From positions 1 through 12,409 of the forward strand of contig JAFLUJ010000062.1 of NCBI GenBank assembly GCA_022511485.1: a stretch of 12,409 nucleotides of DNA. Direction: 5' to 3'. The stretch's first letter is position 1, and each line of letters starts with the position of its first letter. The notes under the pieces are model-generated. The model was not told the DNA's origin. It did no database searches and saw nothing but the letters and a program-made list of their open reading frames with translations. The DNA is from Oscillospiraceae bacterium. GTDB lineage: Bacteria > Bacillota > Clostridia > Oscillospirales > Ruminococcaceae. Both the position numbers and the translations under genes were made by a program. Shown here piece by piece: positions 8,015-12,409 of the stretch.

Positions 8015-8055
8015 TGGGTCACCAAGGCGTGAGGTAAAATTCAGCCCTTGACTCA
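8015..8055 (+). promoter_or_regulatory. Leader stem-loop upstream of the GH130 gene
   Basis: A two-part stem pairs 8015-8019 with 8051-8055 (5 bp, one G-U) and 8023-8027 with 8046-8050 (5 bp), with a CAC bulge (8020-8022) on one side only and an apical loop of 18 bases. It begins within a few bases of the predicted transcript 5' end and ends 16 bases before the ribosome binding site. It could stabilise the mRNA or be regulatory. It matches no riboswitch class that I can name. Confidence 0.4.
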
Positions 8056-8083
8056 GAGAATTTTAATATTTGAAAGGTTGGTA

Positions 8084-9115
8084 ATGTTAATGAAAGTCAA
8101 AGTAATTAACGGCACATCTCTCCCCAATATCCCATGGCAGGACAAGCCCGCCGATTGCAGAGACGTTGTATGGCGCTACAATGCAAATCCTATCATCAAG
8201 CGCGACCAGATCATGGTCAAGAAGGCTAACGGCTACAGAGAGCCTTCAAACTCTATCTTCAACAGCTCGGTAGTTCCCTTTGAGAACGGCGACTACAAAT
8301 TTGCAGGCGTGTTCCGTGTTGATGACAGAGAAAGAAATATGGAGCTCCACGTTGGTTTCTCCAAGGACGGTATAAACTGGGACATCAGCGAGGAGAGGAT
8401 CAAGTTCAAATGTGATATTCCCGAAGTCGCTACATGGCAGTACGGCTATGACCCCAGAGTTTGCAAGCTGGAGGACAAGTACATCGTAACATGGTGTAAC
8501 GCTTACGGCTACAAGCCTACCATCGGTATCGCTTATACATACGATTTCAAGGAATTCACACAGCTTGAAAACGCATACCTTCCTTTCAACAGAAACGGCG
8601 TTATGTTCCCCAGAAAGATCAACGATCTGTACATGATGATGAGCCGTCCTTCCGACAGCGGTCATACTCCTTTCGGAGATATGTTCATCAGCCAGTCTCC
8701 CGACCTCACATACTGGGGCAAGCACAGACACGTTATGGGTCCCTCCAAGGGCTGGGAATCCACAAAGATGGGCGCAGGTCCTATTCCTATCGAAACAGAT
8801 AGAGGATGGCTCATTTTCTATCACGGCGTACTGACCTCCTGCAACGGCTATGTGTACAGCTTCTCCGCTGCTCTCCTTGACAAGGACGAGCCCTGGAAGG
8901 TTCTCAAGAGAGGCGCTTCCTACCTCCTGAGCCCACAGGAATACTACGAGCTTGTTGGTGATACCGACGCTGTAACATTCCCCTGCGCAAATCTTGTTGA
9001 TGCTGACACCGGAAGAATTTGCATCTACTACGGCTGTGCCGATACCTGCACCGCTCTGGCATTCACAACTGTTGATGACGTTATGGACTTCCTCGACAAT
9101 AACAGTCAGGTTTGA
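8084..9115 (+). CDS. GH130_2 beta-1,4-mannooligosaccharide phosphorylase
   Basis: Cytoplasmic glycoside phosphorylase predicted to cleave beta-1,4-mannooligosaccharides with phosphate, releasing mannose 1-phosphate and saving ATP during mannan use. It aligns with Thermotoga TM1225 and the RaMP2 type of Ruminococcus albus: LPNIPW near the N-terminus, FNSSVVPF, YGYDPRV (Asp123, probable catalytic acid), FNRNGVMFPRKI, SRPSDSGHTPFGD, GAGPIPI and YHGV. RaMP1-type mannosylglucose phosphorylases (GH130_1) look clearly different. The protein is 343 residues from ATG 8084, six bases after GAAAGG; ATG 8090 is an alternative that matches homologue length better. A TTG at 8048 is in frame but unsupported. 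No transporter or other mannan gene is adjacent. Codons are strongly biased to AAC, TTC, AAG and GGC, suggesting high expression. Confidence 0.93.
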   Translation: MLMKVKVINGTSLPNIPWQDKPADCRDVVWRYNANPIIKRDQIMVKKANGYREPSNSIFNSSVVPFENGDYKFAGVFRVDDRERNMELHVGFSKDGINWDISEERIKFKCDIPEVATWQYGYDPRVCKLEDKYIVTWCNAYGYKPTIGIAYTYDFKEFTQLENAYLPFNRNGVMFPRKINDLYMMMSRPSDSGHTPFGDMFISQSPDLTYWGKHRHVMGPSKGWESTKMGAGPIPIETDRGWLIFYHGVLTSCNGYVYSFSAALLDKDEPWKVLKRGASYLLSPQEYYELVGDTDAVTFPCANLVDADTGRICIYYGCADTCTALAFTTVDDVMDFLDNNSQV

Positions 9116-9134
9116 GTATAAGTGTAAATAATAT

Positions 9135-9169
9135 AATAGGGAAGTTCTGCGATAAAGAGCTTCCCTATT
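9135..9169 (+). terminator. Strong hairpin after the GH130 gene
   Basis: A 14-bp stem with one G-U pair (9135-9148 with 9156-9169) and a 7-base loop begins 20 bases after the GH130 stop codon. The downstream plus-strand sequence GCTTTACAC is only weakly T-rich, so it may stop transcription incompletely or protect the 3' end. Its first half closely matches the hairpin at 10908-10935. Confidence 0.65.
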
Positions 9170-9175
9170 GCTTTA

Positions 9176-9372
9176 CACACCCGCCCCCCTTGATGTGGGG
9201 GCTTGCCAAACGCATTTTTTACTGCGTGAAAACATCGGTAAAATTTTGTGGGATTTGCCGGAGGGGGCTCCACGCCTTAACCTTGTTAATATAATTTTTG
9301 TATATTATTTACATTTATCGTGAAAAAAATTTTGCCTCTCAGTTGTTTTTATTATGAAAGGCGGCGATCATA
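9176..9372. other. GC-rich intergenic stretch with competing hairpins
   Basis: No gene is supported here. GCCCCC at 9183-9188 pairs perfectly with GGGGGC at 9197-9202 and can alternatively pair with GGGGGC at 9263-9268. ACGCA/TGCGT (9210-9214 with 9223-9227) and GGAG/CTCC around a GGGG loop (9260-9271) add two small hairpins. From 9276 on the sequence becomes AT-rich. TATAAT occurs at 9290-9295 and TTGTTA at 9283-9288, but no well-spaced -35/-10 pair is clear, so the promoter of the next gene is not located with confidence. Confidence 0.45.
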
Positions 9373-10893
9373 ATGAGAAAAATATTTTTTAAAGCGATAG
9401 TAATTCTTGCGGCGGTTTTTATCATGCCATGCGTATGTGCAAATGCGGAAACCGCTGCGCTTGACGATGTCCCCATGTTTACAGACGATTTCAAAAGCAG
9501 AAACGGAAGCAAAAAGGCGTACATATTATGTGATCATGACCTGATCTCAGATGTATACACTCTCACATATTATAACATCAGATCATCAAAGCAGTTATAT
9601 AAGTCTGAGGAAAGGTTTTTCTACGATTCAGCTATTTCCGAGGACGGAACTACAGCATTTTACAGCGTAAATGATTCTGTATACAGATATTCTTATACCA
9701 CCGGCAAAATAAAAAAAATCTATACCGTCCAGGCAGAAGAGTATACCTCTCTCGGTCAGATCTCCGTTTATTCTTCACCGGACGGAGAATACTGTTTGTT
9801 CTCATACAAATATTATACTAAGGATAACACTGAAAAAGTGTTTTTCAGATTATGGCATGACGGAAAGATCGTCTCGGACAAGGTATATAATGATTACAAC
9901 AGCCGCTTCGATGTATCGGTCTCCAATGACGGAAAAGCCATATACATGGACTCCTCAAAGCTTTATTCATTCAGCTTCGACACCGGCAAAAAAGAATTGT
10001 TCGCCAGTGTCCCCTCAGAAAAATATATTTACCATACGAAAATATTCCACGATAAGGGAATATATGTTATGTTCGGACTTATAAGCGATACCATAGAGGA
10101 CAATGACGACCCCGACTATAACAACTATAAGGAAATATACAGCGGTAAGCTTTATGAGGAGCCCAAGCTTATCTATTCCGGAAATATTGCCCCGAAAAAT
10201 TTTATTGCCTGCACCGGAGATGCCTTTGTTTTCTATGACGGGGAGTATGTTGTAAGACTCGATCTCGAAAGCGGAAAAAGCAAAAATATCATAAAGCTCA
10301 GTCCGAAGCTTCTTGAAAGCAATAAGCTCTCAAGCTATTTTGTATGCAGTGATGATCTGGATTCCGCGGCGTTTGTAAATTACTCCAAAAATAAGCTTGT
10401 ACGGCTTTCCGTCTGGGACTCCGAAAAGAACTCCTATACCCTGCGCAGGGAGACAGACCTGAACGGCACAAAAAAAGAGCTTATACGCCGGTATAGCTCC
10501 AATGACCTGAGTGTAATTGAGATCAGAGATGAGTCTCCCGGCAGTGGATACAAGTCCTATGCGGCGTTTTTTAAGGAGAAAAAGCTCGTATCTGCTCCGG
10601 AGGACATTATTTGCATTGATCGTTTCGGTCATGTGCTCTGCGGGAACACACGCTATACCGATGGGCTTCTGATGCTCAGTCCGGACGGAAGCGTTAAAGA
10701 GGTCTTTGAAGGCGAACGGGAAGTTTTCGATCACTATATAAACAACGGATACTATCTTTTATCTATAGTGGACGAATGTGACGACCAAGGCTATGAAATA
10801 CTGTACATTACCTCATGTTATTATATCGACAAAAATGGTGACGCTGTTTTTGTCCGTAAAGGAACGGAGATAATATCCGTGTATGATGATTGA
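9373..10893 (+). CDS. Secreted beta-propeller-like protein of unknown function
   Basis: A 506-residue protein with a signal peptide (residues 1-25, cleavage likely after A-N-A at 23-25; no lipobox). The rest looks like an all-beta propeller: SxDG-type turns recur (ISEDG 88-92, SSPDG 134-138, SNDG 184-187, SPDG 436-439), and TGK/SGK turns (110-112, 204-206, 300-302) separate strand blocks, as in TolB/WD40-like folds. It is rich in Tyr, Lys and Asp. The ribosome binding site AAAGGCGG (9357-9364) precedes the ATG by eight bases. No anchor, sortase motif, dockerin or catalytic motif was recognised. It stands alone between two hairpins and converges on the HEPN gene. An extracellular scaffold or binding role is possible, but function is unknown. 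Confidence 0.85.
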   Translation: MRKIFFKAIVILAAVFIMPCVCANAETAALDDVPMFTDDFKSRNGSKKAYILCDHDLISDVYTLTYYNIRSSKQLYKSEERFFYDSAISEDGTTAFYSVNDSVYRYSYTTGKIKKIYTVQAEEYTSLGQISVYSSPDGEYCLFSYKYYTKDNTEKVFFRLWHDGKIVSDKVYNDYNSRFDVSVSNDGKAIYMDSSKLYSFSFDTGKKELFASVPSEKYIYHTKIFHDKGIYVMFGLISDTIEDNDDPDYNNYKEIYSGKLYEEPKLIYSGNIAPKNFIACTGDAFVFYDGEYVVRLDLESGKSKNIIKLSPKLLESNKLSSYFVCSDDLDSAAFVNYSKNKLVRLSVWDSEKNSYTLRRETDLNGTKKELIRRYSSNDLSVIEIRDESPGSGYKSYAAFFKEKKLVSAPEDIICIDRFGHVLCGNTRYTDGLLMLSPDGSVKEVFEGEREVFDHYINNGYYLLSIVDECDDQGYEILYITSCYYIDKNGDAVFVRKGTEIISVYDD

Positions 10894-10935
10894 TAAAAAA
10901 GATAAGAGGGAGGCTCTGCGATTGCAGTGTCTCCC
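10894..10935 (-). terminator. Terminator of the HEPN gene, between convergent genes
   Basis: A 12-bp stem with two mismatches (10908-10919 with 10924-10935) and a GATT loop lies between the propeller stop (10893) and the HEPN stop (10941). Read on the minus strand it is followed by TCTTATCTTTTTT, the typical U-rich tail, so it terminates the HEPN transcript. On the plus strand the tail is TTAATTTA, so partial bidirectional action is likely. Confidence 0.75.
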
Positions 10936-10940
10936 TTAAT

Positions 10941-11405
10941 TTACTCTGATACAGCCTGTAACCATTTCTTTCCGTTCTTCCGGTAGCTGCGGTAATCGAA
11001 TTTGGTGATGTCGCAGATAAAGTCCAGCATTTCCTCAGTGGCGGTGAGGATGTCCTGTGCGGTGTCTGTGCCTATTTCCTCGGGAATATCGGCAGGATAC
11101 CTTGTTTCAATGTAGAAACGGTTCAGGAGAGCGCTCTTGCCGATCCACTGAGTAAAGGACTGATCCGTCAGAGCTGCCTGCTTGCAGAGCCATGTGAGAT
11201 TGTGACCGTCAAAAAGCTTGCGATGCTTATAGAGCAGGAAAGCTTTCAGACTTTTTTCCATAGCCTGCTGACAGTGGAAGACCACGGGCTTGGAAAGCCG
11301 GCTGTCACCTATGAGCCGCCTTGCCGACATTATATCAAGGCAGGCATGATACAGCCAGTCGTAATATCGTTTGCTGTCCGCGGAATGACTACTGCTTCTG
11401 CTCAT
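10941..11405 (-). CDS. HEPN domain protein, partner of an MNT-like protein
   Basis: A 154-residue all-helical protein of the HEPN family (PF05168 type). Typical motifs are HCQQAMEKSLKAFLLY (44-59), DGHNLTWLC (66-74) and RFYIETRYPAD (95-105). The RX4-6H motif that gives toxin HEPN proteins their RNase activity is not evident, so it may not be an RNase. The ATG at 11405 lies inside the end of the MNT-like gene (17-base overlap) with AGGGG ten bases upstream, so the two are translationally coupled and probably form a complex, as MNT-HEPN pairs do. The HEPN-MNT organisation resembles HepT-MntA antitoxin-toxin modules, but both halves look degenerate. A different role, such as small-molecule or nucleic-acid binding, is possible. 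Confidence 0.88.
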   Translation of the reverse strand: MSRSSSHSADSKRYYDWLYHACLDIMSARRLIGDSRLSKPVVFHCQQAMEKSLKAFLLYKHRKLFDGHNLTWLCKQAALTDQSFTQWIGKSALLNRFYIETRYPADIPEEIGTDTAQDILTATEEMLDFICDITKFDYRSYRKNGKKWLQAVSE

Positions 11406-11706
11406 ACAGCAAATTCCCCTCGCTGTCTATTCTGTAGGCGAACGTGAAATCGTCGTCCAGACACTCGTTCCAGTCGCTTATTGTATAAGCGATAATGTCG
11501 CAGGGAACGGGACAGTCCGTATTTAAGAGTATCTCCGTTTCAAGGTCGGAGACGCTTTCATATTTATCCTCCACCACTAAACAGAGCTTGAAGGAAGTCA
11601 GCTCCTTGGCGGAGTTGGTCTTATAGGATACGAGGAAAATCTGGAGCGGTTTGCAGAGCTCCACTATTTCATCGGTCATTCTTTTTATGATAGGATCGTT
11701 ATTCAT
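11389..11706 (-). CDS. Nucleotidyltransferase-like (MNT-fold) protein with eroded active site
   Basis: A 105-residue protein that fits the minimal nucleotidyltransferase fold by context and outline. After an N-terminal helix comes a strand-loop-strand LVSYKTNSAKELTSFKLCLVV (25-45), where active enzymes have GSxxxG...SDxDL. Ser27 is kept, but the glycines and both Asp of DxD are replaced (S and K at the Asp positions). The later strand CDIIAYTI (69-76) keeps an Asp like the third catalytic Asp, and the end FAYRIDSEGNLLYE resembles MNT tails. It should be catalytically inactive. AAGGAG seven bases before ATG 11706 is a strong ribosome binding site. It sits 35 bases after the acpP terminator with no promoter seen between. 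The assignment rests mainly on pairing with HEPN. Confidence 0.72.
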   Translation of the reverse strand: MNNDPIIKRMTDEIVELCKPLQIFLVSYKTNSAKELTSFKLCLVVEDKYESVSDLETEILLNTDCPVPCDIIAYTISDWNECLDDDFTFAYRIDSEGNLLYEQKQ

Positions 11707-11729
11707 TGCATAACTCCTTGTTTGTTATG

Positions 11730-11766
11730 GATAAAACAAAACCGCGTTACTAAAGTCCGTAACGCG
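11730..11766 (-). terminator. Rho-independent terminator of acpP
   Basis: A perfect 8-bp GC-rich stem (11743-11750 with 11759-11766) with an 8-base loop is followed on the minus strand by GGTTTTGTTTTATCC. It lies 46 bases after the acpP stop codon and before the MNT-like gene. It is the clearest intrinsic terminator in the window. Confidence 0.85.
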
Positions 11767-11778
11767 ATCTTATCTTTC

Positions 11779-11799
11779 AGGGAGAGACTTTTCCTCCCT
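11779..11799 (-). other. Small hairpin in the acpP 3' untranslated region
   Basis: AGGGAG at 11779-11784 pairs with CTCCCT at 11794-11799 around a 9-base loop. It is 14 bases after the acpP stop codon and just before the main terminator. It lacks a T-run and may be a 3'-end stabiliser. Confidence 0.4.
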
Positions 11800-11812
11800 C
11801 TTGTAGTCGGAC

Positions 11813-12040
11813 TTACTGATTATCCTCAATATACTTAACGATGTCGCCGACAGTCTTGATACCCTCAACTGCTTCGTCAGGGATCTCAACGTCAAATTCT
11901 TCCTCAAGGCTCATTACCAGATCAACTACGTCCAGAGAATCTGCACCCAGATCGTCCTGAATGTTTGCATTTGTTGTTACCTTCTCGGCATCAACGTCCA
12001 GCTGCTCAACAATGATCTCCTTTACCTTATCAAATACCAT
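11813..12040 (-). CDS. acpP: Acyl carrier protein
   Basis: Small acidic carrier protein of 75 residues that holds growing acyl chains on a 4'-phosphopantetheine arm for the type II fatty acid synthase in the cytoplasm. The attachment serine is S35 in LGADSLDVVDLVMSLEEEF, the canonical DSL motif, and the C-terminal helix ends TVGDIVKYIEDNQ. The start is ATG 12040 (MVFDKVKEII), with GGAGG eight bases upstream (12050-12054); an in-frame ATG at 12100 would add 20 residues unlike any ACP and lacks support. It lies behind accA with a 168-base structured spacer, fitting the end of a fab/acc cluster. Codon use is optimised, as expected for an abundant protein. A terminator follows at 11730-11766. Confidence 0.97.
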   Translation of the reverse strand: MVFDKVKEIIVEQLDVDAEKVTTNANIQDDLGADSLDVVDLVMSLEEEFDVEIPDEAVEGIKTVGDIVKYIEDNQ

Positions 12041-12208
12041 TTTAATTTGCCTCCGTTCATGATTATTTTTATTTATAAAGCCGCAGCGCAGGATATTCAT
12101 GTCGTCCGCACGCCGGCTTTATAGTCTGACCTTAAAGCAGCACCGCACAAAGCAGGGCTGTCACCTTTGCACGCAATTTTAATGCGGCATTACCTGAAAC
12201 CGGTAAAT
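12041..12208 (-). promoter_or_regulatory. Structured leader between accA and acpP
   Basis: This 168-base spacer has a perfect 10-bp inverted repeat, TATAAAGCCG at 12074-12083 and CGGCTTTATA at 12114-12123, with further inner GC/GGA-TCC/GC pairing. A smaller TTACC/GGTAA hairpin (12190-12206) follows the accA stop codon closely. No T-run follows, so these are not plain terminators. A -10-like TATAAA on the minus strand lies in each arm, but no -35 box fits. It may hold a separate acpP promoter, an operator or an RNA processing site. Confidence 0.4.
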
Positions 12209-12409
12209 TTACCCTTCGATATACTCACCGACTTTTCTAAATTTAGTATACCGTTCATTTAGCAAAACGTCAATATCTATTTTCAATTTTTTGTGTAGAG
12301 TTTTATATAAAAATTCAGCTATATTTTCGGCAGTTTGACCAATATCGTTGTGAGCGCCCCCTAAAGGCTCCTCAATTACCTTTTCTGCCACGCCTAATTC
12401 GATCATATC
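12209..12409 (-). CDS. accA: Acetyl-CoA carboxylase carboxyltransferase subunit alpha, C-terminal end (partial)
   Basis: The last 66 codons of a gene whose 5' part lies beyond the window edge. The peptide reads DMIELGVAEKVIEEPLGGAH near its start and ends LNERYTKFRKVGEYIEG. These match the C-terminal end of AccA, which has EPLGGAH and a final RYxKFRxxG. With AccD it transfers the carboxyl group from carboxybiotin to acetyl-CoA to make malonyl-CoA, the first step of fatty acid synthesis. The ATG at 12406 is internal, since the frame continues to the edge. Its position before acpP supports a fatty acid synthesis cluster running leftwards on the minus strand. Confidence 0.93.
   Translation of the reverse strand, partial: DMIELGVAEKVIEEPLGGAHNDIGQTAENIAEFLYKTLHKKLKIDIDVLLNERYTKFRKVGEYIEG

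Noticed and set aside
8048..8083. TTG start extending the GH130 protein by 12 residues
   Set aside because: It lies inside the leader hairpin and lacks a ribosome binding site; homologues start near MKVKV.
8246..8824. 192-codon minus-strand open frame
   Set aside because: It is antisense to the GH130 gene; strong codon bias in that gene removes stop codons from the opposite strand.
9112..9294. 60-codon plus-strand open frame after GH130
   Set aside because: It runs through the terminator hairpin and GC-rich hairpins, lacks a ribosome binding site, and is not protein-like.
11718..11739. TTGTTT/AAACAA inverted repeat before the MNT-like gene
   Set aside because: Low-complexity AT arms overlapping the terminator T-tract and the ribosome binding site; chance is likely, although an operator is not excluded.
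12041..12100. 20-residue N-terminal extension of acyl carrier protein
   Set aside because: It would cover the ribosome binding site of the well supported start at 12040 and one arm of the inverted repeat; known ACPs begin at the shorter start.

Overview
The window looks like a chromosomal segment of a low- to mid-GC Gram-positive gut or rumen Clostridia, most plausibly a Ruminococcus albus-like member of the Oscillospiraceae. The reasons are a GH130 beta-mannooligosaccharide phosphorylase of the mannan-degrading Ruminococcus type, an FtsX-type ABC exporter with a two-component system, AGGAGG-type ribosome binding sites, and lipoproteins with Ser/Thr/Glu-rich linkers. The species call is inference from gene content; no rRNA or other marker is present.

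Layout from left to right. Bases 1-311 hold no supportable gene. They contain a G-rich tract and three strong stem-loops in series, followed by a near-perfect sigma-A promoter (233-262) for a lipoprotein with a degenerate leucine-rich-repeat domain (312-1658, + strand). Converging on it from the minus strand is prmC (1818-2693), which starts with TTG and has its own consensus promoter in the 60-base gap behind it. Upstream of prmC on the minus strand is a tight four-gene operon, read from right to left: a double-FtsX permease (5494-7842), an ABC ATPase (4714-5481), an OmpR-type response regulator (4045-4710) and a membrane histidine kinase (2754-3995). These four probably form a self-regulated module that senses and removes, or responds to, an envelope-active compound or substrate. 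Three ATCCT repeats sit where a -35 box would be, consistent with activation by the response regulator.

Divergent from that operon is the GH130_2 mannoside phosphorylase (8084-9115, + strand). It has a consensus promoter, a structured leader and strongly biased codons, which suggests high expression. It ends in a strong hairpin, followed by a GC-rich gene-free stretch (about 9176-9275) with competing hairpins. A secreted beta-propeller-like protein follows (9373-10893, + strand). It converges on a minus-strand pair: a MNT-fold nucleotidyltransferase-like protein with its catalytic motif eroded (11389-11706) overlapping a HEPN protein (10941-11405). To the right is the end of a fatty-acid synthesis cluster: acpP (11813-12040) with its own terminator, a 168-base spacer holding a 10-bp inverted repeat, and the last 66 codons of accA running off the window edge.

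Functionally the window mixes housekeeping genes (accA, acpP, prmC), one mannan-catabolic enzyme, an envelope-stress or peptide-response operon, and two orphan surface or secreted proteins. The least explained items are the degenerate MNT/HEPN pair and the stem-loop cluster at the left edge. No CRISPR array, tRNA, rRNA or transposase was found.
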